Shown: positions 46,875-54,542 of the stretch, piece after piece
Layout of the letters: each line of letters starts with the position of its first letter
Position numbering within the stretch: the stretch's first letter is position 1
DNA from: Pseudochelatococcus lubricantis
GTDB taxonomy: Bacteria > Pseudomonadota > Alphaproteobacteria > Rhizobiales > Beijerinckiaceae
Reading direction: 5' to 3'
Length of the DNA stretch: 64,000 nt
Assembly (NCBI RefSeq): GCF_042432495.1
Contig: NZ_JBHLXC010000002.1
Location: 62,001-126,000, forward strand
Translations under genes and position numbers: made by a program
The notes under the pieces: generated by a model
The model's database searches: none
The model's input: the letters and a program-made list of their open reading frames with translations, nothing else
Told to the model about the DNA's origin: nothing

Positions 46875-49800
46875 TCAGGTTTCCAGCGCGGCGCTGGCCT
46901 GCCTGCCGGCGCGCCGCTTCTTTCGCCGCCCTTCCCGCCAGGCGGCGATATTGGCGAGCCCCATCAGCGCGGCCGGCGTCACCACCAGTGTCAGGATAGT
47001 GGCGAAGCCGAGCCCGAACACGATGGCGGTAGCAAGATGCGTCCACCACTGCGTCGAGGGCGCGCCGATGTCGACGGAGCGGGCGACGAAGTCAAGGTTG
47101 ATGCCGAACGCGATGGCGAGCACGCCGAGCAGCGCGGTCACCGCCGTCAGCACCACCGGGCGGGCGCGCTCCCGGCAGGTTTCCAGAATGGCGTCATACG
47201 CCTCCACCCCCTCGCGCCGCAGCCGGTCGTAGGTGTCGATGAGCACGATGTTGTTGTTCACGATCACCCCGGCGTTGGCGATGATGCCGATGCCGGTCAT
47301 CACGACGCCGAAAGCCTGCCCCATGACCATGAGGCCGATGAGGACACCGATCGTCGAGAGCACCACGGCCGAAAGCACGAGGAACACGCTGGTGAACTTG
47401 TTGAACTGCGCGAGCAGCACGGCGAAGATCAGGAACATCGCCGCGCCGAACGCGCTCACCAGGAACGCGCCCGCCTTCTCGCGCTCCTCGTCCTCGCCCT
47501 TCAGGCGATAGGTGATGCCGGGCGGAAGGCTCATGGCCGCCATGCCGTCCATGACCGCCTTCTGCACCACCGCCGTCTGCACGCCCTCGGCCACGTTGGC
47601 GGTGACGTTCACCACCTGCCGGCCGTCCACCCGGTTGATCAGCCCGACGCTGCGCTCGGCCGAGCGCACGACGAAATTGCCGGCGGGCACCGCGCCCAGT
47701 TCCGAATTGATGCGCAGGTTGTCGAGTTCGTTGAGGTTCCGGCGGCTCTCCGGAAAGCGCACAAGGATGTCGACCGACTTGTCCGTGTCCGACGGCCGGT
47801 ATTCGGCGATCTTGACACCGTTCGTCACCAGCTGGACGGCCGTGCCGACGATCAGCGGGTTGACCGCGTATTTCGCGGCCTCCGCCTTGTCGACGGTCAG
47901 CCTCCAGTCGATGCCGGGCAGCGGCAGGCCGTCGTCGACGTCGCGCGTGTCGGGGCGCGCCCGCAGCGCCGCCGCCGCCTGCCGCGCGGTCTCGAAGATC
48001 GGCACGGGGTCCGTGCCAGCGATTTCGAGCGTGATGGGCTTGCCCGTGGGCGGACCGGCGCGCGGCTCCGTCACTTCGATGATCACGCCGGGAATGTCCT
48101 GCGTCCGCTCCCGGATCTCGGCCAGAATGACATGCGCCTTGCGGCGCTTGCGCCAGTCCACGAACTCGAACTGCACGGTGCCGATCGTATCCTCGGTCAC
48201 CTCGTTCGAGCCCCGCTGCCCTTCGCCCGCACGCGCATAGACGGTGTCCAGCTCGGGCATGCCGGCGAGGCGCCTCTCGACCTCGCGCACGAGCCTGTCC
48301 TTCTCCGTGATGGAGATGTTGCCGCGCGCCCGCACCTGCACCAGCCCATATTCCGGCTCGACAGAGGGAAAGAACTCGACGCCGTTGCCGAACCGCCCGT
48401 AGGCGCCGACGACACCCACGAGCAGCGCCACCGCAAGTGTGAGCGTGGTGCCGGGATGATGCAGCGCCAGCCTGACAATGCGCATGTAAAGGCCGCGATC
48501 CTCCATGCGCTCGTCCTGCACATGGGTCGGCGCGCCGAGCATCGCGCCCAGTGTGGGCGTGAAGAACAGCGCCACGACGAGCGAGGCGGAGAGCGTCGCG
48601 ATCAGCGTCAGCGGCAGGTATTTCATGAACTCGCCGACGATGCCCGGCCAGAACATCAGCGGGGAGAAAGCGGCGATGCGTGTGAGCGTCGCGGCGACGA
48701 CGGGCCCCGCCATGCGCCTGGCGGCCAGCGAATAGGCAGCCTTGGGCGGCATGCCCTCGACCATGCGCCGCTCCGCGAATTCGGAAACGATGATCGCGTC
48801 GTCGACCAGCATGCCGACCGCGAGGATGAGCGAGAACAGGACGACGATGTTGACGGTGAGCCCCGCCAGATGCAGCCCGAGAATGCCGGCGAGGAAGGAG
48901 GCGGGAATGGCGATGCCGATGAAGACGGAAGCCCGCCCGCCGAGAGCCAGCAGCATGATGATGACGACGAGCAGCACGGCCGTGATCACGCTGTTCTGCA
49001 GCTCGTGCAGCATCGACCTGATCTCGGTGGACTTGTCCTGCGTGAAGGCGACCTGAACCGTAGCCGGCCACGTCTTCTGCAGCTCGGCGACGACCTTCTT
49101 CACCGCGTCCACGGTCTCGATCAGGTTGGCGCCTGTGCGCTTGACCACCTCAAGCGTGATGGCGGAGCTGCCGTTGATGCGGGTGATCGAGGTGGGGTCC
49201 TTGAACGTGGGCCGCACCTCCGCGATGTCGCCCAACGTCACCGACGCGGAGCGCGAGGCCGCGACGGGAAAGGCCAGGATGTCTTCCGGCTTCTCGATCA
49301 GCGACGGCACCTTGACGGCGAAACGGCCCGCGGCACCTTCCAGCGCACCCGCCGCGACAAGGCTGTTACCGGCGGCGAACGACTGCGTGAGGTCGTTGAG
49401 GGAGATGCCGTAGCTGCGCATCAGCATGGGCTCCGCGATGATCTCCACCGCCTCGTCGCGCGCGCCGCGCAGGTCCGCCGAGAGCACGCCCGGAATCTGC
49501 TCGATCATCGTCTGCGTGTCGCGGGCGAGCCTCAGCAGTGTGCGTTCAGGCACGTCGCCGCCCAGCGCCACGACGATGACGGGGAACAGCGACAGGTTGA
49601 CCTCGTGCACCTGCGGCTCGTCCGCGTCGCGCGGCAGATCGCTCTTGGCGGTGTCTACCTTGGCGCGCACGTCGGCCATGGCCACGTCGGAATCGAAGCC
49701 CGCCTCGAACTCGACGAGCACGTAACCGCCGCCTTCATAAGCAGCGGAACGCATTTCCTTGACATTGTTGACCGTCTTGAGCTGCGTCTCCAGCGGGCGC

Positions 49801-49994
49801 AGGATGAGGCGCTCCGAATCCTCCGGGCTGATGCCGCGCTGGGTGACGTTCACGTAGACGATCGGCACCTTGACGTCCGGCTCCGCCTCCTTGGGGATGG
49901 CCATGTAGGACATCATGCCGGCGATCAGCAGAAAGATGAGGATCGCCAGCGTCAGGCGCGCGTGGGAGATGGCGTAGTCGACGGGGTTCGCCAT
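46875..49994 (-). CDS. RND efflux pump inner-membrane transporter
   Basis: 1039 aa, AcrB/MexB superfamily length. Proton-driven export through a trimeric pump. N-terminal helix ISHARLTLAILIFLLIAG, large periplasmic loops after TM1 and TM7, and the central membrane motifs ALGGRASVFIGIAIPASFLAG and LILAVGMLVDDAIIVSE, where the Asp pair in VDDAI is the expected proton relay. The closing part, IGLMVMGQAFGVVMTGIGIIANAGVIVNNNIVLID, fits the family. It is closely related to the less-studied group with IPKEAEPDVKVP near the N-terminus, rather than to the drug pumps of enteric bacteria. Downstream of the adaptor by four bases. Substrate unknown. Confidence 0.93.
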   Translation of the reverse strand: MANPVDYAISHARLTLAILIFLLIAGMMSYMAIPKEAEPDVKVPIVYVNVTQRGISPEDSERLILRPLETQLKTVNNVKEMRSAAYEGGGYVLVEFEAGFDSDVAMADVRAKVDTAKSDLPRDADEPQVHEVNLSLFPVIVVALGGDVPERTLLRLARDTQTMIEQIPGVLSADLRGARDEAVEIIAEPMLMRSYGISLNDLTQSFAAGNSLVAAGALEGAAGRFAVKVPSLIEKPEDILAFPVAASRSASVTLGDIAEVRPTFKDPTSITRINGSSAITLEVVKRTGANLIETVDAVKKVVAELQKTWPATVQVAFTQDKSTEIRSMLHELQNSVITAVLLVVIIMLLALGGRASVFIGIAIPASFLAGILGLHLAGLTVNIVVLFSLILAVGMLVDDAIIVSEFAERRMVEGMPPKAAYSLAARRMAGPVVAATLTRIAAFSPLMFWPGIVGEFMKYLPLTLIATLSASLVVALFFTPTLGAMLGAPTHVQDERMEDRGLYMRIVRLALHHPGTTLTLAVALLVGVVGAYGRFGNGVEFFPSVEPEYGLVQVRARGNISITEKDRLVREVERRLAGMPELDTVYARAGEGQRGSNEVTEDTIGTVQFEFVDWRKRRKAHVILAEIRERTQDIPGVIIEVTEPRAGPPTGKPITLEIAGTDPVPIFETARQAAAALRARPDTRDVDDGLPLPGIDWRLTVDKAEAAKYAVNPLIVGTAVQLVTNGVKIAEYRPSDTDKSVDILVRFPESRRNLNELDNLRINSELGAVPAGNFVVRSAERSVGLINRVDGRQVVNVTANVAEGVQTAVVQKAVMDGMAAMSLPPGITYRLKGEDEEREKAGAFLVSAFGAAMFLIFAVLLAQFNKFTSVFLVLSAVVLSTIGVLIGLMVMGQAFGVVMTGIGIIANAGVIVNNNIVLIDTYDRLRREGVEAYDAILETCRERARPVVLTAVTALLGVLAIAFGINLDFVARSVDIGAPSTQWWTHLATAIVFGLGFATILTLVVTPAALMGLANIAAWREGRRKKRRAGRQASAALET

Positions 49995-49998
49995 CGGC

Positions 49999-51081
49999 TC
50001 AGCTCCGCTGCGAAACGGTCGTGGTCGTCACCGGCTCGACCTTCTGGCCCTCGGCGACGAAATCCTGCCCCTGCACGATCACCCGCGCGGACGGCGGCAG
50101 ACCCGTCACCCACACGCTTTCCAGCCCGTCCTCGGCGAGCTTGACCGGCACGAAGCCGACGACGCCGGCGTCATCGACGGTGCGCAGGCCGAGCTGGCCC
50201 TGCGCCGAGAACACCAGTGCGGAGCGCGGCACCGCCGCCGCCTGCACGCGCGCCAGCGTCAGCGCGACCTCGCAGGTGATGCCGTCCGGAACCGGCGCCG
50301 CGCCGTTTTCGAGTTCCACATCGACGCGGTAGGTGCGCGTCTGCGGGCTTGCAACGGCGGAGACGAAGCGCACCCGCCCCCGCGCCGTGCCGCCGTTGGC
50401 GAACGCGACCTCTGCCGCATCGCCCACCCGTACGCCGCCAAGCTCCCGCTCCGCGATCTCGACCACGGCCAGCATGGGTTCGAGAGCGACCACCTCGGCG
50501 ATGTTCGAGCCCACCTGCAGCGCCTGCCCCTCGCGTACATGCAGCACGTTGACGACACCGTCGAAGGGCGCGCGGACGACGTTGCGGTCGCGCTCCGCCT
50601 CGGCCTGCGCGAAAGCCGCCTCCGCCGCGCTCAGCTCAGCTTCCAGAACCGGCTTCTGCAGCGCCGCCAGGTTGCCGGTCTCGATCAGCCGCAGCCGCGC
50701 CTTGAGTTCGGCGCGCCGTTGCTCCAGCCGCGCCTTCGCCTGCCCGACCAGCGCCTCCCGCGCCTCGTCGGACAGGACGGCGATCTCCTCGCCCTGCTTC
50801 ACCACGGAACCGCGGCGGATGGGGAGCTTCTCGACGATGCCGTTGGTGCGCGCCACCACATCCACCCGCCGGTCGGCCTCGGTGCGGCCGGAGAGCACGA
50901 TCCGCCGGGCGTGATCCGCGTTCTCGACCGTCTGGACGGCGACGCGGAACGGCGGCCGCGCGGACTGCGGCTGCGTCTCGGGCGCGCTGCTGGCCGGCTC
51001 GCCGCCGCCGATCATGCCCGAGCCGATCCATGCCGCGGCTGCGACGACGATGAGGCCGGCAAAAAGCTGGCTTGCCTTCAT
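49999..51081 (-). CDS. RND efflux periplasmic adaptor (membrane fusion protein)
   Basis: 360 aa. N-terminal membrane anchor (LFAGLIVVAAAAWIG) and barrel-sandwich domain with RTEADRRVDVVARTNGIVEKLPIRRGSVVKQGEEIAVL, a helical hairpin (AKARLEQRRAELKARLRLIETGNLAAL) and return strand VVRAPFDGVVNVLHVREGQALQVG. It links the inner-membrane pump to an outer-membrane channel, which is not encoded here. It overlaps the TetR gene by four bases, so all three genes form one unit. Confidence 0.93.
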   Translation of the reverse strand: MKASQLFAGLIVVAAAAWIGSGMIGGGEPASSAPETQPQSARPPFRVAVQTVENADHARRIVLSGRTEADRRVDVVARTNGIVEKLPIRRGSVVKQGEEIAVLSDEAREALVGQAKARLEQRRAELKARLRLIETGNLAALQKPVLEAELSAAEAAFAQAEAERDRNVVRAPFDGVVNVLHVREGQALQVGSNIAEVVALEPMLAVVEIAERELGGVRVGDAAEVAFANGGTARGRVRFVSAVASPQTRTYRVDVELENGAAPVPDGITCEVALTLARVQAAAVPRSALVFSAQGQLGLRTVDDAGVVGFVPVKLAEDGLESVWVTGLPPSARVIVQGQDFVAEGQKVEPVTTTTVSQRS

Positions 51082-51851
51082 GATGATGGCTCCTGTGTGG
51101 AAGCGGGGCGCTCAGGCCCGCAATGGCCGCCGGAGGCGTCCGACCGCGACAGGCGAAGCGCCGGCGCGCCCGAGAGCAGGCCGTAGACGGCCTCCAGCGC
51201 CCGTTCGAGCTGCTCCGTGCCGTCGCCGTCGCGCCGGAGGGCGGAGCGGACGTAAAGACCGCTGGTGATGACGATGATCATCTGCGCGGCAGCCGCGCAG
51301 TCGATGTCGGCGGCGATCTCGCCCCGCACCTGTGCGCGCTCCAGCAACGCAACGAGCCGCGCGACGATCTCCTGCTCGATGGGCCGGTTGATGGCGTCGA
51401 TCTCGGGATTGCGCGTCGCCTCCGCCCAGATTTCGATGCAGAGCGCCGCCTTGCACTGCGCATCGCCAATGAAGTAGTCCTCGCCGAGCTTGCGGAACTG
51501 GTCCCAGAACGGCGCGCCGGGATCGACGCTGTCGAAGCGCCGGCGGGCCTCGTCGCGGTCGCGCTCGACCAGCCCCTCGACGATGGCGTTCTTCGACGGG
51601 AAATAGCGGTAGAGGTTGCCCTGGCTCATGCCCGCCTCCTTCGCCACCAGCTGCATGGTGGTGCGATGGAAGCCGAAGCTGGTGAAGCACCGCTCGGCCG
51701 CGCGCAGGATCAGGTCGCGCCGCTCCGTTCGCTGGACTTCAAGGCGCTCGGGCTCGTGTGCCCGCGCCTCCGGCCGCTGTCCGGGCGGCGGGGCGTCGGC
51801 GTGTGCCGGCAAGACGGAGGTCGATGCCGGCCCGGGTCTGCGATCAGTCAT
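51078..51851 (-). CDS. TetR/AcrR-family regulator of the efflux genes
   Basis: 257 aa. Helix-turn-helix at about residues 45-90: RDLILRAAERCFTSFGFHRTTMQLVAKEAGMSQGNLYRYFPSKNAIVEG. The C-terminal ligand domain is helical and variable. The N-terminal 40 residues are Pro/Arg-rich and may be absent if a later start is used. A near-perfect palindrome 20 bases upstream of the start (51871-51890) is the probable operator. Likely represses the adaptor-pump genes unless an exported compound binds. Confidence 0.88.
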   Translation of the reverse strand: MTDRRPGPASTSVLPAHADAPPPGQRPEARAHEPERLEVQRTERRDLILRAAERCFTSFGFHRTTMQLVAKEAGMSQGNLYRYFPSKNAIVEGLVERDRDEARRRFDSVDPGAPFWDQFRKLGEDYFIGDAQCKAALCIEIWAEATRNPEIDAINRPIEQEIVARLVALLERAQVRGEIAADIDCAAAAQMIIVITSGLYVRSALRRDGDGTEQLERALEAVYGLLSGAPALRLSRSDASGGHCGPERPASTQEPSS

Positions 51852-51870
51852 GGGTCCGCGATCAAAGAGT

Positions 51871-51890
51871 GAGAATGAACGTTCGTTCTC
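51871..51890. promoter_or_regulatory. TetR-type operator palindrome
   Basis: GAGAATGAAC followed by GTTCGTTCTC, a 20-bp palindrome with one mismatched pair. The core GAACGTTC and the place just upstream of the tetR gene fit autoregulation. Confidence 0.65.
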
Positions 51891-52035
51891 GTCTATGCTC
51901 CCATTTCAGCTCCGCGTCAACGCCCCGATGCACCAAGAACACAGGCGCGCCCGCGCGACGGCGCGCGGCAGCTTGGGGATTGATTTCCGGGGGGATTACG
52001 GGTAGCTTCGCCCGTGTTTTCATGGGGCTCGGCGG

Positions 52036-52578
52036 ATGAATAACAATATGAAATTGACATCAAAAGATGTCATATCGATTGGCTCGCCGACTCTGTTTAT
52101 ATTGCTTTTTGTTTTGTGGGCAATCGTCAATGCTTCACTGGAACCGGCACTGATCGTGGCGGGCGTCGCGGTGGCTTTGGCCATTACCCGGCTCTTCTCC
52201 GGGCGGGAGAAGTCCTGGTCCGGCCGCATCTGGCGTTCCCTGGCCGTCACGCCCCGCGCGCTGTGGCACTTCCTCGCCTATCTCGGCATCTTCCTGATCG
52301 AGCTGGTGCGCGCCAACGTCGGCATGCTGCGTTACGTCTACGCCCGCCACATCGATATCCATCCCGGCGTCGTCAAGGTCGAGACGCGCCTCGCCTCGCC
52401 GCTGGGGCGGCTCGCGCTTGCCAATTCCATCGCGCTGACGCCCGGCTCGCTGGTGCTCGGGCTGGAGGGCAGCGTGCTCTATGTCCACTGGCTCGACGTG
52501 CGCACGAGCGACCGGGAAGAGGCCACCCGCCAGATCGTCGGCCCCTTCGAGAAGCATCTGGAGGCGGCCTTTGGCTGA
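52036..52578 (+). CDS. mrpE: Mrp/Mnh cation antiporter subunit E
   Basis: 180 aa. Two to three membrane helices at the N-terminus (ISIGSPTLFILLFVLWAIVNASLEPALIVAGVAVALAI), then the family blocks FLIELVRANVGMLRYVYAR and LALANSIALTPGSLVLGLEGSVLYVHWLDV. First gene of the antiporter operon, which exports Na+ (or K+) against proton entry and supports growth at high pH or salt. It overlaps the next gene by eight bases. Confidence 0.93.
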   Translation: MNNNMKLTSKDVISIGSPTLFILLFVLWAIVNASLEPALIVAGVAVALAITRLFSGREKSWSGRIWRSLAVTPRALWHFLAYLGIFLIELVRANVGMLRYVYARHIDIHPGVVKVETRLASPLGRLALANSIALTPGSLVLGLEGSVLYVHWLDVRTSDREEATRQIVGPFEKHLEAAFG

Positions 52579-52831
52579 TGCCCTGCTGACCATCTCCGGC
52601 GTGCTGATCTTTCTCGGCATCGCCCTTTCCATGGCGCGGCTCGTGATCGGGCGCACCATCGTCGACCGGATCGTCGCCATCGACATGCTCACGGTGATCA
52701 CGATTTCGCTGATCGCGCTCTACGCCCATCTGTCGGGCCGCTTCGCGTATATCGATGTCGCGCTCGTCTACGGCCTCCTGAGCTTCCTCGCGGTGCTCGC
52801 CATCGCGCGCTATCTGGAAAGGGGGCTGTGA
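52571..52831 (+). CDS. mrpF: Mrp/Mnh antiporter subunit F
   Basis: 86 aa, three membrane helices, the usual length. Family signature ALSMARLVIGRTIVDRIVAIDMLTVITISLIAL. TTG 52571 is chosen because GGAGG lies six bases upstream and overlaps the end of mrpE; the frame is open upstream inside mrpE. Confidence 0.9.
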   Translation: MADALLTISGVLIFLGIALSMARLVIGRTIVDRIVAIDMLTVITISLIALYAHLSGRFAYIDVALVYGLLSFLAVLAIARYLERGL

Positions 52832-53073
52832 TGCTCAGCCTGCTCACCATTCTCGTCTCCCTCGGCATTCTGGTGAGCGGCGTGCTCGCGGTGGCGCTGC
52901 GCAACGTGCTGGCGGCGGCCGTGAGCGCGGGGCTGGCCAGCCTGTCGGCCTCGGTGATCTACATCCTGCTCGCCGCGCCCGACGTGGCGATGGCGGAAGC
53001 GGCGATCGGCTCCGGCCTCGCGACCTTCATCCTGCTCTACACCATCCACAAGACCGGCGCGGGAAAGGCCTGA
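52831..53073 (+). CDS. MbhD-like (DUF4040) antiporter subunit, piece of MrpA
   Basis: 80 aa, about three membrane helices. ALRNVLAAAVSAGLASLSASVIYILLAAPDVAMAEAAIGSGLATFIL is the DUF4040 block found in hydrogenase subunit MbhD and in the C-terminal part of full-length MrpA. Here it is a separate gene set between mrpF and mrpG, whereas ordinary Mrp operons keep it inside MrpA. Starts in a TGATG overlap with mrpF. Confidence 0.82.
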   Translation: MLSLLTILVSLGILVSGVLAVALRNVLAAAVSAGLASLSASVIYILLAAPDVAMAEAAIGSGLATFILLYTIHKTGAGKA

Positions 53074-53076
53074 ACC

Positions 53077-53451
53077 ATGGGCGCGGCGATGGAGATTGTC
53101 GGCAGTTTCGTCGTCCTGCTCGGCGCGTTCTTCCTGTTTTCGGCCGGGCTCGGCGTGCTGCGCATGCCGGACCCCTTCACCCGCATCCAGGCCGGCACCA
53201 AGGCCACGACGCTCGGCAACCTGCTGGTGCTCGCGGGCCTCGGCATCCATCATCCCGACTGGGCGCTGAAGCTGCTCGTCATCGCCGGCTTCGTGCTGAT
53301 GACGAATCCCGTTTCCTCTCACGCCCTCTCACGCGCCGCCCACCGCGCCCGCACGCCCATGGCGCCGACGACGGGCGCGGACGCGCTGCGCGAGGACGAG
53401 GCGGCGGACGGCAGCGGCAATGCCGGCAGCGCCCCGGCGCAAGCGCCATGA
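53077..53451 (+). CDS. mrpG: Mrp/Mnh antiporter subunit G
   Basis: 124 aa. Three membrane helices and the motif GVLRMPDPFTRIQAGTKATTLGNLLVLAG typical of MnhG/PhaG. The soluble tail after about residue 90 is Ala-rich and longer than usual. Three bases after the MbhD-like gene. Confidence 0.92.
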   Translation: MGAAMEIVGSFVVLLGAFFLFSAGLGVLRMPDPFTRIQAGTKATTLGNLLVLAGLGIHHPDWALKLLVIAGFVLMTNPVSSHALSRAAHRARTPMAPTTGADALREDEAADGSGNAGSAPAQAP

Positions 53452-53466
53452 CATGAGACGCCGGAC

Positions 53467-54162
53467 ATGAGACGCCAGATCTTCAATGCAATTGTCGTGG
53501 CGCTGTTCGGCGTGATCTTCGCCGGCATCGTCTGTGCTTATGACGAACGCCAGTTTCTGCGCCCGCTCGCCGAGTTCTACGTGACCCAGACGCCGCTCGA
53601 ACTCGGCCTGCCGAACATCGTGACCGGCATCCTCATCACCTGGCGCGGCTTCGACACGCTGGGCGAGGTCGCGGTGCTGTTCATGGTGGCGGCGAGCGTC
53701 GGGCTGCTGCTGCGTCCCGCCCCCGCGCCCACCGGCCAGTTGCTGGCCCGCCCGCCGGCGCGCTCCTCGGGCGAGATCGTGGAAACAGGTGCCGCCACGC
53801 TGCTGCCGCTGATCTTCCTCTTCGGCGCCTACGTGATCGCCAACGGCCATCTGTCGGCAGGCGGCGGCTTTCAGGGTGGCGCGATCGTCGCCTCGGGCGT
53901 GGTGCTGCTGTTGCTCGCGCGCCCGCTGACGACGCTGCCGCTCGGCGCGCTCGCGATCACGGAGTCGCTTGCCGGCGTCCTCTATGTATCGCTCGGCCTG
54001 CTCGGCGTCTTCTTCGCCGGCGGCTTCCTCGACAGCCGCTTCCTGCCGGCGGGCGAGTTCGGCGCGTTCGTCAGCGCGGGCGCTATCCCCGCGATCTCCA
54101 TCCTGCTCGGCGTCAAGGTGGGCGCGGAGTTGTCCGTCATCGTCGACAGATTCCGCGCCTGA
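53467..54162 (+). CDS. mrpB: Antiporter subunit B fused to an MbhE-like segment
   Basis: 231 aa. The first 80 residues hold PNIVTGILITWRGFDTLGEVAVLFMVAASVGLLL, which equals the MbhE block that normally ends MrpA. From about residue 100 on it is MrpB (TLLPLIFLFGAYVIANGHLSAGGGFQGGAIVASGVVLLLL; LGVKVGAELSVIVD). So one protein carries a piece of MrpA and all of MrpB, the arrangement expected in Mbh-type complexes. Confidence 0.88.
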   Translation: MRRQIFNAIVVALFGVIFAGIVCAYDERQFLRPLAEFYVTQTPLELGLPNIVTGILITWRGFDTLGEVAVLFMVAASVGLLLRPAPAPTGQLLARPPARSSGEIVETGAATLLPLIFLFGAYVIANGHLSAGGGFQGGAIVASGVVLLLLARPLTTLPLGALAITESLAGVLYVSLGLLGVFFAGGFLDSRFLPAGEFGAFVSAGAIPAISILLGVKVGAELSVIVDRFRA

Positions 54163-54173
54163 GGAGTTCCGCG

Positions 54174-54542
54174 ATGGACTTTCCGGTTTCCCATCTCGCC
54201 CTGGCCGTCGGCTTCGGGCTCGTGCTCATCGGCCTCTGGGGGCTGCTGTCGCATCGCAACATCCTGCGCATCATCATCAGCTTTTCGCTGGTCGACACCG
54301 GCATCCATATCGTACTCGTCGCCACGGGCTACGTCACCGGCGCCACCGCCCCCATCCTCGACGACACGATGGGGCCGGGCGAGGCGGCGCTGAACGCGGT
54401 CGACCCCATTCCCTCCGCGCTGGTGGTGACGGCGATCGTCATCGGCTTCTCGGTCACCGCCATCATGCTCGCCTATGCCATCAGGCTGTATAAAGCGAAG
54501 GGTACGCTCTCCATCGATGCCTTCACGGAGTCGAAGTGGTGA
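54174..54542 (+). CDS. mrpC: Mrp/Mnh antiporter subunit C (NuoK-like)
   Basis: 122 aa, three membrane helices, related to NuoK of complex I. Motifs GLWGLLSHRNILRIIISFSLVDTGIHIVLVATGY and DPIPSALVVTAIVIGFSVTAIMLAYAIRLY. It overlaps the next gene at GTGA. Confidence 0.93.
   Translation: MDFPVSHLALAVGFGLVLIGLWGLLSHRNILRIIISFSLVDTGIHIVLVATGYVTGATAPILDDTMGPGEAALNAVDPIPSALVVTAIVIGFSVTAIMLAYAIRLYKAKGTLSIDAFTESKW

Noticed and set aside
46851..50144. Open frame of over 1000 codons on the + strand across the efflux pump genes
   Set aside because: Antisense shadow of the RND transporter; the - strand frame has all expected pump motifs.
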